Shown here: positions 1-7,775 of the stretch, piece after piece | Layout: each line of letters begins with the position of its first letter | How positions within the stretch are numbered: position 1 is the stretch's first letter | Assembly (NCBI GenBank): GCA_963708095.1 | Contig: OY970182.1 | Location: forward strand, 1,550,001 to 1,614,000 | From: JAJZVS01 sp963708095 | GTDB taxonomy: Bacteria; Pseudomonadota; Alphaproteobacteria; Acetobacterales; Acetobacteraceae | DNA length: 64,000 nt | Direction: 5' to 3' | The notes under the pieces: generated by a model | Databases searched by the model: none | What the model saw: the letters and a program-made list of their open reading frames with translations, nothing else | Told to the model about the DNA's origin: nothing | Translations under genes and position numbers: made by a program

Positions 1-663
1 CGCCCCCGGCAGCCGGCCCGCCACCAGCGGCACGAACGCCACGTCCAGCACCGGGCGCGAGCGGACGGCGCCGGCCGCGTCCTTCTCGATCAGTCGCAAC
101 TGCTGGGCGCCGTCGGGCTCCCCCACCGGGATCACCATCGTGCCCGGAGCGCGCAGTTGCGCGACCAGGGCCTCCGGCACCCTCGGCGCCGCGGCGGTGA
201 CGATGATGCGATCGAACGGGGCCGCCTCGGGCCAGCCCAGGGCACCGTCGCCGACCCTCAGGCTCACGTTTGCCGCGCCCTCGGCCGCCAGCGCCGCACG
301 CGCCCGCTCGGCCAGGGCCGGCAGCATCTCGATCGACCATACATGAGCCCCCAGCCGCGCCAGCACGGCGGCCTGATAGCCGGAGCCGGTGCCCACTTCC
401 AGCACCCGGTCCTCCGCGCGCACATCGAGCAGGTCGGTCATCAGGGCGACGATGAAGGGCTGCGAGATGGTCTGGCCCTGGCCGATCGGCAGCGGGCGGT
501 TGGCGTAGGCGGCCGCTGCCTGGCCCGCGGGCACGAACGCCTCCCGGCCCACCGCGGCCAGTGCGGCACGCACCCTGGGCGCGAGGCGGACGCGCCCGGT
601 CGCCCGCGCGGTGGCCCGCACCTCCGCCTCGATCGCCCGCAGCATGGCTGCGCGCGGGTCCAT
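1..663 (-). CDS. pcm: Protein-L-isoaspartate O-methyltransferase (3' end outside window)
   Basis: The reading frame runs from ATG at 663 to the window edge without a stop, giving 221 visible residues. A loop typical of PCMT enzymes, RPLPIGQGQTISQPF, lies near residue 62. It is followed by the SAM-binding motif I, LEVGTGSGYQAAVLA. Further on, DRIIVTAAAPRVPEAL and the PVG segment also match the family. The enzyme methylates isoaspartyl residues in damaged proteins so that they can revert to aspartate, using S-adenosylmethionine in the cytoplasm. The visible length is already near the usual 210-220 residues, so little should be missing. It is divergent from the flavoenzyme gene at 788, leaving 124 bp for both promoters. 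Confidence 0.93.
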   Translation of the reverse strand, partial: MDPRAAMLRAIEAEVRATARATGRVRLAPRVRAALAAVGREAFVPAGQAAAAYANRPLPIGQGQTISQPFIVALMTDLLDVRAEDRVLEVGTGSGYQAAVLARLGAHVWSIEMLPALAERARAALAAEGAANVSLRVGDGALGWPEAAPFDRIIVTAAAPRVPEALVAQLRAPGTMVIPVGEPDGAQQLRLIEKDAAGAVRSRPVLDVAFVPLVAGRLPGA

Positions 664-787
664 GCGCGCCCTCCCGTCCCGTCTTCGGCCCCATCGGCGC
701 GCCTTGTACACCGGTTCTGCCGCCGTGGCTTCTCTGCCGCGCCGGCCCAGTGTAGCCTGATACCAAGAAGACCGAGGAAATCGTTCG

Positions 788-1987
788 ATGGACATGCCGA
801 CCGGCGGCCAAACCGCCACCACCGATGCCACCACCGGCGCCGATCCGATCGCGCGTGCCCGCGCGCTGATCCCCCTGCTGGAGGCCGCCGGCCCGCGCAT
901 CGACACGGCGCGCGAGCTGCCGCCCGACGTGCTCGATGCGATGCACGCCAACCGCATGTTCCGCCTGCTGCTGCCGGCCAGCGTGGACGGCGAGGAACTC
1001 GACCCCGCCACCTATGTTCAGGTGGTCGAGGCGATCGCCAGCGGCGACGGCAGCACCGCCTGGTGCATGAACCAGGGCACCGGCTGCTCGATGACCGCCG
1101 CCTATCTGGAACCGCAAGTGGCGCGCGAGATGTTCGCAGGCCCGCGCGACGTGCTCGCCTGGGGCCAGGGCAAGACGCGCGCCGTAAAGGTCCCGGGCGG
1201 ATGGCGCGTGACCGGGACCTCGCATTTCGCTTCCGGCAGCCGCCATTCGACCTGGCTCGGCATGCACTGCCCGACCTTCGAGGCCGACGGCACGCCGCGC
1301 CGCCACCCCGACGGCACCGCGTTCGAGCGCACCATGCTGTTCCGGCGCGAGATCGCGACCATCACCGATCCCTGGCACGTGCTCGGCCTGCGCGGCACCG
1401 GGTCCGACACCTACGCGGTGGAAGACCTGTTCGTGGCGGAAGAATACTCCGTCACCCGCGACCGCGACGAGGAACGGCGGGAGGACGGGACGCTGTATCG
1501 TTTCACGACCAGCAACATCTACGCCGCCGGGTTCGGCGCCGTGGGGCTCGGCGTCGCGCGCGGGATGCTGGACGCGTTCATCCGGCTGGCGGGAGCGAAG
1601 ACGCCGGCGCTCACCTCGACCACGATGAAGGACAATCCGGTCGTGCAGGGGCTGATCGGCCGGTCGGACGCCAGGCTGCGCGCCGCTCGCACCTGGCTGA
1701 TCCAGGTGCTGACGACCGCGCAGGAGCAGGCGCAGGAGGGGCCGTTGCGCCTCGACGACAAGATGGACATCCGCCAGGCCGCGACCTTCGCCATTGCGGA
1801 GGCGCGGGAGGTGGTGAACGCGCTGTGGCACGAGGCGGGCGCGACCGCGATTTTCGATGCGCAGCCGTTCGAGCACCGGTTCCGCGACATGAACGCGGTG
1901 TCGCAGCAGGTGCAGGGACGGGCCGCGCATTTCGAAACGATCGGGCAGCACAAGCTCGGGATGGCCGCGAACCTGCGCTGGGTGTGA
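788..1987 (+). CDS. Acyl-CoA dehydrogenase / HsaA-type flavin monooxygenase family protein
   Basis: This 399-residue protein has the acyl-CoA dehydrogenase fold in order. An N-terminal helical part includes DVLDAMHANRMFRLLLPASV. A middle beta part includes WRVTGTSHFASGS and GLRGTGSDTYAVEDLFV. The C-terminal helical part resembles the type-2 C-terminal domain. Members of this branch (HsaA, HpaH-like) are FMNH2-dependent monooxygenases or acyl-CoA dehydrogenases that lack the usual catalytic Glu context, so the substrate cannot be read from sequence. A GAGGA motif at about 773-777 supports the ATG at 788; an in-frame ATG at 794 is an alternative. No partner flavin reductase gene is adjacent. 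Confidence 0.85.
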   Translation: MDMPTGGQTATTDATTGADPIARARALIPLLEAAGPRIDTARELPPDVLDAMHANRMFRLLLPASVDGEELDPATYVQVVEAIASGDGSTAWCMNQGTGCSMTAAYLEPQVAREMFAGPRDVLAWGQGKTRAVKVPGGWRVTGTSHFASGSRHSTWLGMHCPTFEADGTPRRHPDGTAFERTMLFRREIATITDPWHVLGLRGTGSDTYAVEDLFVAEEYSVTRDRDEERREDGTLYRFTTSNIYAAGFGAVGLGVARGMLDAFIRLAGAKTPALTSTTMKDNPVVQGLIGRSDARLRAARTWLIQVLTTAQEQAQEGPLRLDDKMDIRQAATFAIAEAREVVNALWHEAGATAIFDAQPFEHRFRDMNAVSQQVQGRAAHFETIGQHKLGMAANLRWV

Positions 1988-2148
1988 CGCCTCGGTCCGG
2001 GGCGGCCCGCCGCGCAGCGCCGGCGATGCCCGCTGCCGACGCCCGAACGGATCGCAGCCTGCGCGCGTGACGATGGGGATTGGTTTCGGTTCGTCTCAGC
2101 AACCCTCCCCGGCCGGATCCGGATGCCGGCGCCGGTCGATGCGCGTGC

Positions 2149-2176
2149 GTCTATCCTGCCGGCAGGCAGGATAGAC
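2149..2176. repeat. Perfect inverted repeat, 12-bp arms, 4-nt loop
   Basis: Arms GTCTATCCTGCC (2149-2160) and GGCAGGATAGAC (2165-2176) are exact complements around GGCA. There is no T-run after either arm, so a classical terminator is not supported. The hairpin sits between the flavoenzyme gene and the left edge of the aldehyde dehydrogenase remnant. Confidence 0.7.
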
Positions 2177-2185
2177 GGGTACGCC

Positions 2186-2589
2186 CGGGCAGAAGATCAT
2201 TGCCGCCTCGGCCGGGAATCTGAAGCGCGTGTCGCTCGAACTCGGCGGCAAGTCGCCGGACGTGGTGTTCGCCGACGCCGATCTCGACGCGGCGGTGCCG
2301 GGCGCGGGCATGGCGGCGTTCGCCAATTCCGGCGAGATCTGCAGCGCCGGCACGCGGCTGTTCGTCGAGCGCAAGATCCACGAGGAGTTCACCGCCCGCA
2401 TCGCCGCCTACGGCAAGACCTTGCGCGTCGGCAACAGCGGCGACCCGGACACCCAGGTGGGGGCGGCTGGTCTCCCCCGAGCAACTCGATCGCGTCACCG
2501 GCTATCTGGCGATCGGCCGCCAGGAGGGTGCGCGTCCGCTGTCGGGCGGCGAGCGCCTCACCGAAGGCGACATGGCCTGGGAGAGGTGA
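2186..2589 (+). pseudogene. Aldehyde dehydrogenase fragment, truncated and frameshifted
   Basis: The translation gives the central catalytic region of the NAD(P)-dependent aldehyde dehydrogenase family. LKRVSLELGGKSPDVVFADA precedes AAFANSGEICSAGTRLFV, which contains the catalytic Cys, then IAAYGKTLRVGNSGDPDTQVG. After about 2460 the homology continues in the next frame (LVSPEQLDRVTGYLAIGRQEG, then a short tail) and ends at a stop near 2589. The Rossmann N-terminus and the end of the catalytic domain are both missing, leaving about 130 of roughly 490 residues. The right break coincides with the start of the dispersed repeat also found at 24.5 and 39.1 kb. It is a gene remnant and cannot be a working enzyme. 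Confidence 0.85.
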
Positions 2590-2632
2590 CGCGCCGGAGG
2601 TTCGCCCGATTACCCTGCCCTTGGGCCACCAC
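2584..2632 (-). repeat. Partial copy of dispersed intergenic repeat R1
   Basis: The stretch GAGAGGTGACGCGCCGGAGG and the following CGCCCGATTACCCTG match the end of the larger R1 copies at 24524-24664 and 38935-39120, with only scattered differences. It starts exactly where the aldehyde dehydrogenase fragment stops being homologous to its family. Confidence 0.6.
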
Positions 2633-2635
2633 TCC

Positions 2636-2700
2636 CTGGCATTCCCCCCTCGGCATTCCCCCTTGGCATTCCCCCTTGGCATTCCCCCTGGCATTCCCCG
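2636..2700. repeat. C-rich degenerate tandem repeat (GGCATTCCCCCTT units)
   Basis: Four to five imperfect 12-14 bp units of the form CTTGGCATTCCCC lie in the 5' region of hyuB. Similar C-rich units occur at about 28.0 and 38.7 kb. Confidence 0.75.
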
Positions 2701-2741
2701 CCGAACCGCGCTCCACTCCCTCCGCCCAACAGGAGCCCAAG

Positions 2742-4406
2742 ATGTCCCACGAAGCCGGCCCCCTCGCCCAGATCCAGCGCCAGATCATGTGGAACCGCCT
2801 GATCGCGGTGGTCGAAGAACAAGCCCAGACCATGATCCGCACCGCCTTCTCCACCACCGTGCGCGAGGCCGGCGACCTCTCGGCCGGCATCTTCGATCTC
2901 CAGGGCCGCATGATGGCCCAGGCCGTCACGGGCACGCCCGGCCACGTCAACTCCATGGCCGAGAGCGTCGGCCACTTCCTCGCCAAGTTCCCGGCCGCGA
3001 CCATGCGCCCCGGCGATCACTACATCACCAACGACCCCTGGCTCGGCACCGGCCACCTGCACGACCTCACCGTCGTCACTCCGGCGTTTCGTAACGGCGC
3101 CGTCGTGGGCCTGTTCGCCAACACCGCGCACGTGATCGACGTCGGCGGCCTCGGCATGGGCCCCGAGGGCCGCTCGGTGTTCGAGGAAGGAATGTATATC
3201 CCCATCGTCAAAGCCTTCGACGCCGGCCGCCCGAACGACACGTTCTTCGACTTCCTCCGCGCCGGCACCCGCCTCCCCGTCGAGCTGGAAGGCGACGTTT
3301 ATTCGCTATGCGCCTGCAACGACGCCGGTGCGAAGCGCCTGGTCGAGATGATGGACGAGTTCGCGATGGACAGTCTCGACCCCCTCGCCGACTTCATCTT
3401 CCAGGCCTCGCGCGCAGCCACGCTCGCCGAGATCGCGCGCCTGCCGCGCGGCACGTGGTCGTCGGAAATCTGGTCGGACGGCTACGAGGAACCGATCCGC
3501 CTCGCCGCCGCCCTCACCGCCGAAGCCGATGCCATCACGGTCGATTTCGCCGGCACCTCGGGCCTGTCGAGCCGCGGCATCAACGTCCCACCCGCCTATT
3601 GCCGCGCCTACGCGAGCTTCGGCATCAAATGCGTGGTGGCGCCGGAGGTGCCGAACAACTGGGCCTCGCTGGCGCCGTTCCGGATGCGCATTCCGGAGGG
3701 CTGCATTCTGAACGCCCCGCGGCCCTACCCGGTGTCGGTGCGCCACGTGATCGGCCACCTGCTGCCCGACCTGGTGATGGGCTGCCTGTTCCAGGCGGTC
3801 CCCGAACGGGTGACGGCGGAGGGCGCCTCGGCGCTGTGGAACCCGCCGTTGCGCGGCGGCACGTCCGTCGCCGGCCAGGCCAGGCCCAACCGGCCGGTGA
3901 TCGGGGAGTTCGAAGTGACCACCTTCAACTCCGGCGGCACCGGCGCGCGGCCCGGGCGCGACGGGCTGGATGCGACCTCGTTCCCCTCCGGCGTGCGCAC
4001 GATGCCGGTGGAGGCGACCGAGAACGTCGCCCCGGTCATTTTCTGGCGCAAGGAGTTGCGTCCCGATTCGGGCGGAGCCGGGCGGACGCGCGGCGGCGTC
4101 GGCCAGATCATGGAGATCGCCACCAAGGGAGACCTCGCTTTCGCGGTGAATGCGATCTTCGACCGGGTGGCGCATGCGCCCAGGGGCCGCGCCGGCGGGG
4201 CGGACGGCACGCCCGGGGCGGTGCGGCTGAAATCGGGGGCAAAGCTGCGCACCAAGGGCTACCAGGTGATCCCGGACGGTGACCGGTTGATCCTGGAACT
4301 GCCGGGCGGGGCCGGCTTCGGCGACCCGGCGGAGCGCGATCCGGCGGCGCTGGCGCGCGACGTGCGGGACGGGCTGGTGTCGAAGCCGGCGGCGCGGGCG
4401 GAGTAG
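2742..4406 (+). CDS. hyuB: Hydantoinase B/oxoprolinase family protein (HyuB-like)
   Basis: The 554-residue product is a full-length HyuB-family protein. Family hallmarks are the N-terminal IQRQIMWNRLIAVVEEQAQT, the block GHVNSMAESV, THITNDP-like HYITNDPWLGTGHLHDL, the C-terminal VTTFNSGGTGARPGRDGLDA, and the final PGGAGFGDPAERDP. HyuB works with HyuA in ATP-dependent opening of hydantoin, 5-oxoproline or similar cyclic amides, or as the B subunit of acetone/acetophenone carboxylase-like enzymes. No hyuA is beside it, so the partner must lie elsewhere or be absent. The start is ATG 2742, with AGGAG at 2731-2735. The frame is open upstream, but that part is repeat and ALDH remnant. A decayed second copy of its 3' half lies at about 6.0-6.3 kb. 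Confidence 0.92.
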   Translation: MSHEAGPLAQIQRQIMWNRLIAVVEEQAQTMIRTAFSTTVREAGDLSAGIFDLQGRMMAQAVTGTPGHVNSMAESVGHFLAKFPAATMRPGDHYITNDPWLGTGHLHDLTVVTPAFRNGAVVGLFANTAHVIDVGGLGMGPEGRSVFEEGMYIPIVKAFDAGRPNDTFFDFLRAGTRLPVELEGDVYSLCACNDAGAKRLVEMMDEFAMDSLDPLADFIFQASRAATLAEIARLPRGTWSSEIWSDGYEEPIRLAAALTAEADAITVDFAGTSGLSSRGINVPPAYCRAYASFGIKCVVAPEVPNNWASLAPFRMRIPEGCILNAPRPYPVSVRHVIGHLLPDLVMGCLFQAVPERVTAEGASALWNPPLRGGTSVAGQARPNRPVIGEFEVTTFNSGGTGARPGRDGLDATSFPSGVRTMPVEATENVAPVIFWRKELRPDSGGAGRTRGGVGQIMEIATKGDLAFAVNAIFDRVAHAPRGRAGGADGTPGAVRLKSGAKLRTKGYQVIPDGDRLILELPGGAGFGDPAERDPAALARDVRDGLVSKPAARAE

Positions 4407-4464
4407 GAGCGGCGGCGAGCCTCGCGGCGTAGCCGCCGCGGGCCGTGGCGTGGCCGACCAAGCT

Positions 4465-4494
4465 TTGCCGATCGCACTTCAATCGTGCTATGCT
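4465..4494 (+). promoter_or_regulatory. Candidate sigma70-like promoter for the zinc-ribbon membrane gene set
   Basis: TTGCCG (4465-4470) and TATGCT (4489-4494) are separated by 18 bp and lie just upstream of the start at 4515. The segment is visibly A/T-richer than its surroundings. This is assigned by sequence only. Confidence 0.45.
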
Positions 4495-4514
4495 CGAACT
4501 GATTGAGGATGTCG

Positions 4515-4904
4515 ATGCAAAGCGCGCTTGAACAGGAGGCACTCGCCCGGCTCGCGGCGACGATGGCCAAGCTTCGCGGACACGACCGTGTCGTGCTCCT
4601 GGGTCTTGGGCTGTGCCTTGTTCCGTTCCCGCCAGCCAATCTTGCCGGACTCGCGCTGACCTGCATGAACCTGATGCTGATGCAGAGGGGAAAGTTGTCG
4701 AGGTCCGAGCTGCCGCTGCTGTGCACGGGGATTCTGGCGATCCTCGCCTACGCCGTCTTGTGGGCCGGTATGATCGCCTGGGCCGTGCGGTCCGGCGAGC
4801 CGGCGAAACTTTGGGATCTGCTGACAGCTTGGGCCGTTTGGTTGTCGCGGCTACCGCGCGGTTCGGTGATGGGGCCGTCGCCGTCAACGATCCATAACGT
4901 ATGA
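4515..4904 (+). CDS. Small membrane protein of unknown function
   Basis: This 129-residue protein is not recognised. After a charged N-terminal helix it has two hydrophobic spans, VVLLGLGLCLVPFPPANLAGLA (shortened here) and the run ILAILAYAVLWAGMIAWAV, so it is probably an inner-membrane protein. ATG 4515 is favoured over TTG 4503 and ATG 4509 because TGAGG lies 9 nt upstream. Its stop TGA overlaps the ATG of the next gene (ATGA at 4901-4904), which indicates translational coupling to the zinc-ribbon/TM2 protein. The likely shared operon also includes the DUF805 gene at 5501. Confidence 0.7.
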   Translation: MQSALEQEALARLAATMAKLRGHDRVVLLGLGLCLVPFPPANLAGLALTCMNLMLMQRGKLSRSELPLLCTGILAILAYAVLWAGMIAWAVRSGEPAKLWDLLTAWAVWLSRLPRGSVMGPSPSTIHNV

Positions 4905-5419
4905 GGCAGCAGATGCCGATGGGTTCGAACCAGCCGGTTCCCTATTCGCCGCCGGTTGCAAAACAAGCGGACCAGAGATTTTGCTATGGGTGCGGCGCAC
5001 TCATGCATGTCTCGGCTGTCGATTGCCCGAGTTGCGGAGCTAGACAACCCAACATGGCACAGGAGTCCCCCTTTGCCGCGCTGGCGGGTCGGGGATTGCG
5101 CGCTTCCTACGACCAGGTGTTCTGTCGTGCCTGTGGGCGCGGTCTGCATTCGCAGGCGTCGGTATGTCCGCACTGTGGCGCGCCGCAAGCGTCCGGCCCG
5201 ACCGAAGCGGCACCGCCGGAAAAGAGCAGGATTGCGGCAGCGATGCTTGCCTTCTTTCTCGGTGGTTTTGGCGTGCACAAGTTCTATCTGGGGGAGATCG
5301 GACTGGGTGTGATCTACCTGTTGTTTTGCTGGACGTTCATTCCGGCCTTTGTGGCGGTGATCGAGGGAATCTTCTATCTAACGATGTCAGACGAGCGGTT
5401 TGCAAGGAAGTACGGTTGA
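4901..5419 (+). CDS. Double zinc-ribbon, TM2-domain membrane protein
   Basis: The 172-residue product has two C4 zinc ribbons: CYGCG with CPSCG at residues ~28-48, and CRACG with CPHCG at ~75-96. Then comes a TM2 domain, KSRIAAAMLAFFLGGFGVHK, with two transmembrane helices flanking FYLGEIGLG. TM2 domains occur in small membrane proteins of mostly unknown role, and zinc ribbons at the cytosolic end usually mediate protein or nucleic acid contacts. The gene overlaps its upstream neighbour by 4 nt and lies 81 bp before a DUF805 protein that also begins with a zinc ribbon. A common complex is plausible but inferred. Confidence 0.88.
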   Translation: MRQQMPMGSNQPVPYSPPVAKQADQRFCYGCGALMHVSAVDCPSCGARQPNMAQESPFAALAGRGLRASYDQVFCRACGRGLHSQASVCPHCGAPQASGPTEAAPPEKSRIAAAMLAFFLGGFGVHKFYLGEIGLGVIYLLFCWTFIPAFVAVIEGIFYLTMSDERFARKYG

Positions 5420-5500
5420 CGTTCCGACCAGAACCTCGTACAATAACGTTCTTGGATCAGCGCTTTTCATTCGATCCGGGGTTACACTGGAGCGCGCACA

Positions 5501-5995
5501 GTGAGCGGAATGGTGTTCTGCCGAGGTTGTGGTACTGAAATCCATGAAACCGCTCCCGTCTGTCCGAAATGCGGGGCACCGCAACGACTTAGGATTGTCG
5601 GGGAGCCGGACGACCAGAAGCCCCGAACATTCGCCAATTCCATCGCGATCAGCCTGAAGCGCTACGCCCAGTTCAGCGGCCGGGCACCGCGCGCGGAGTA
5701 TTGGTACTTTACGCTCTTCGTTGTTCTAATCGGCTTTGGGGCGCGGGTGATCGATGGTCTGTGGCTGCGATCTCACCTCGGCCCGTTCGCCGTCATTGTT
5801 GACCTCGCATTCCTTATACCGAGTTTGGCAGTGGCGGTCCGCCGCCTGCACGATCTGGGCCGCACCGGCTGGTGGCTTCTGCTGGACTTTGTTCCCATCT
5901 TGGGCTGGATTATCCTTCTCGTGTGGTTCTGCACCCGCGGCACCCGCGGGGCGAACCGCTTCGGCGTGGACCCGCTCGCGGCATATCCGACCTGA
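5501..5995 (+). CDS. Zinc-ribbon plus DUF805 membrane protein
   Basis: The GTG-initiated product of 164 residues starts with a single C4 zinc ribbon (CRGCG...CPKCG). A DUF805 domain follows, recognisable by RYAQFSGRAPRAEYWYFTLF, the VRRLHDLGRTGWW signature and a final membrane span ending near VWFCTRGTRGANRFG. DUF805 proteins are small multi-span inner-membrane proteins of unknown function. ATG at 5510 is an alternative start, but GTG 5501 has GGAG about 12 nt upstream. This is the third zinc-ribbon/membrane protein in a row with the two preceding genes. Confidence 0.88.
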   Translation: MSGMVFCRGCGTEIHETAPVCPKCGAPQRLRIVGEPDDQKPRTFANSIAISLKRYAQFSGRAPRAEYWYFTLFVVLIGFGARVIDGLWLRSHLGPFAVIVDLAFLIPSLAVAVRRLHDLGRTGWWLLLDFVPILGWIILLVWFCTRGTRGANRFGVDPLAAYPT

Positions 5996-6019
5996 CCACG
6001 CAGCTTGCGACCCGGGCGC

Positions 6020-6331
6020 GCGGGGCACGTCGGCGAACCTGTGCCGCACCTGACGATGGGGGCCCATTCCGATACGGCATTGCAATGGCCGCCACTGCTG
6101 CCCGATCCGATGAGGGGCTGGCTGTTCCAGGCAATCCTCGCCCAACAGGGCGGCGACCGCGGAATGCGAAGTTACCACCTTCAACTCCGGTGGCGCCGGA
6201 CGAAGGCGCGACGGCATGGGCGAGATGATGGAGATCGCCACCAAGGACGACATGGCCTTCGCGGTGAGCGCGATCTTTGACCGGCGCGCTATGTGCGGGA
6301 CGGGCTGGTAGCCCGCATTGGCGACGACTGA
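6020..6331 (+). pseudogene. Decayed second copy of hyuB (3' half, several deletions)
   Basis: Pieces of the HyuB C-terminal half survive in order but in different frames. LLPDPMRGWLFQAI corresponds to the family LLPDLVMGCLFQAV. It is followed by EVTTFNSGGAG, then GEMMEIATKDDMAFAVSAIFDR (shortened), and finally RYVRDGLVARIGDD with its stop at 6329-6331. Intervening blocks present in the intact hyuB at 2742-4406 are deleted. The divergence from the intact copy suggests an old paralogue rather than a recent duplication. No working product is expected. Confidence 0.8.
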
Positions 6332-6349
6332 GCGCCATCCCCCCCGCGC

Positions 6350-6667
6350 TCAGCGCAGAATGGTCAGTGCCGCCAGCCCGGCGCCGTAGGACGCGACGAT
6401 CGTCGCCACCAGCACCCCGAGCACCGCCCAGAGGTAAACCTTGCCCGGCTTGTCGGCGAGCCCGGCGCGCAGTTCCGTGCGCAGCTCGGCCACCTGCGCG
6501 TGGGTCGCCAGATGCGGCAAGGTCGCCTGGATCTGCCCCACCATCGCCAGCAGCTCTTTCACATCCTGCCGCAGGTCACGCATATCCGTCTCCACCCGCG
6601 CCAGGCGCGGTTCTACAGACAGATCGTAGGGGCCAGCGAAGTCCCGTTCAAGCGGCGTGTCGGGCAT
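6350..6667 (-). CDS. Small coiled-coil protein with C-terminal membrane anchor
   Basis: This 105-residue protein is not recognised by family. A charged heptad-like segment (residues ~18-70, with LARVETDMRDLRQDVKELLA) resembles the short coiled coils of DUF1640-like or phage-holin-associated proteins. One C-terminal hydrophobic span, VYLWAVLGVLVATIVASYG, would tail-anchor it in the inner membrane. It lies downstream of mutY on the same strand with a 36-bp gap, so it may be cotranscribed. The role is unknown. Confidence 0.65.
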   Translation of the reverse strand: MPDTPLERDFAGPYDLSVEPRLARVETDMRDLRQDVKELLAMVGQIQATLPHLATHAQVAELRTELRAGLADKPGKVYLWAVLGVLVATIVASYGAGLAALTILR

Positions 6668-6703
6668 AGCCCCGATCCTGACCCCCGAACCGTCAGCATC
6701 CGG

Positions 6704-7765
6704 TTAACCCGGCTTCAGCAGCGCCACGCATTTGCGCATCACCGACGGCAGCGCCTCCGCCCCCAGCCCCACCACCGGTCGCAGCAGCCCCGGCGCGACG
6801 ATCGCTTCCACTGCGGCCGCATAGACGTCGATCGTCAGGGTGAAATGCGTGAACCCGTGCCGCACCTGCCCCGCCGGCCACCAGGCGGCGGCCATCGGTG
6901 CCAGCGCCAGCGCCTCCGTCATCGTCCACGGCGCGGCGCGCCAGTCGGTCCCCGGCAGCTCGGTCATCCCTCCGAGCAGTCCCGAAGGCGGCCGCCGGCG
7001 CAGCAGCACCTGCCCGGTCGCATCGGTTAGCCAGAAATGCGCCCCGAATCGCGCCGGGCGGGCGGGTTTCGGTGCCTTGCGGGGCAGCTCGGCGGCGATC
7101 CCGCTCCGGCGGGCCGCGCAGCCGTCGCGCCACGGGCACAGCGCGCAGGCCGGTACGGCGGGGGTGCAGAGGCTGGCCCCGAGGTCGAACAGCGCCTGCG
7201 CGAAATCCGACGGCCGGGCGCGGGCGGCGGGATCGGCGCCCAGCGCCTCGGCCGCCGCGCGGATCGCGGGCCGTGCGCCCGGCAGCGGCGCCGCGATCGC
7301 CGCCACCCGCGCGGCCACCCGCTCCACATTGCCGTCCACCGGAACACCCGGGATGCCGAAGGCGATGGCGGCGATCGCCGTCGCGGTATAGGGCCCGATG
7401 CCCGGCAGCGCGCGCAGCGTCGCGACGTCACGTGGGAACCCGCCAAGCGCCGCCACTGCGCGAGCGCAGGCGTGCAGGTTGCGGGCGCGGGCGTAGTAGC
7501 CGAGGCCGGCCCAGGCGGCGAGCACGTCATCGAGCGGCGCCGCCGCCAGCGCGGCCACGTCGGGGAAGCGGCTGACGAAACGTTCATAGTAAGGTATGAC
7601 CGCGGTGACCGTGGTCTGTTGCAGCATCGCCTCCGACAGCCAGACCCGATAGGGATCGGTCGTCTCGCCCGGCAGCGCGCGCCAGGGCAGGCGGCGGCGA
7701 TGGCGGTCGTACCAGGCGAGCAGCGCTGCGGCCGGCGCATGAGGGGCGATGACGGAAGCGGACAC
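6704..7765 (-). CDS. mutY: A/G-specific adenine DNA glycosylase
   Basis: The 353-residue protein carries the MutY features in order. The catalytic Glu is in SEAMLQQT (E45). The helix-hairpin-helix LPGIGPYTA (~120-128) comes next, then the catalytic Asp in VDGNVERV (D144). The four cysteines of the 4Fe-4S cluster are at 200, 207, 210 and 216 (C-x6-C-x2-C-x5-C). The C-terminal NUDIX-like domain recognises 8-oxoguanine (FGAHFWL, LLGGMTELPG). The enzyme removes adenine mispaired with 8-oxoG in the GO repair system. It is divergent from dciA, and the two 5' ends are so close that any dciA start upstream of 7766 would overlap mutY. Confidence 0.96.
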   Translation of the reverse strand: MSASVIAPHAPAAALLAWYDRHRRRLPWRALPGETTDPYRVWLSEAMLQQTTVTAVIPYYERFVSRFPDVAALAAAPLDDVLAAWAGLGYYARARNLHACARAVAALGGFPRDVATLRALPGIGPYTATAIAAIAFGIPGVPVDGNVERVAARVAAIAAPLPGARPAIRAAAEALGADPAARARPSDFAQALFDLGASLCTPAVPACALCPWRDGCAARRSGIAAELPRKAPKPARPARFGAHFWLTDATGQVLLRRRPPSGLLGGMTELPGTDWRAAPWTMTEALALAPMAAAWWPAGQVRHGFTHFTLTIDVYAAAVEAIVAPGLLRPVVGLGAEALPSVMRKCVALLKPG

Positions 7766-7775
7766 GCGATCGGGT

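Noticed and set aside
157..2070. Long plus-strand open frame of 637 codons across pcm and the flavoenzyme gene
   Set aside because: Arg/Pro/His-rich shadow of two genes on other frames, with no family resemblance. It is a consequence of high G+C.
4915..4940. tRNA-like GGTTCGAACC sequence
   Set aside because: It is inside the zinc-ribbon/TM2 coding region and no cloverleaf can be formed around it.
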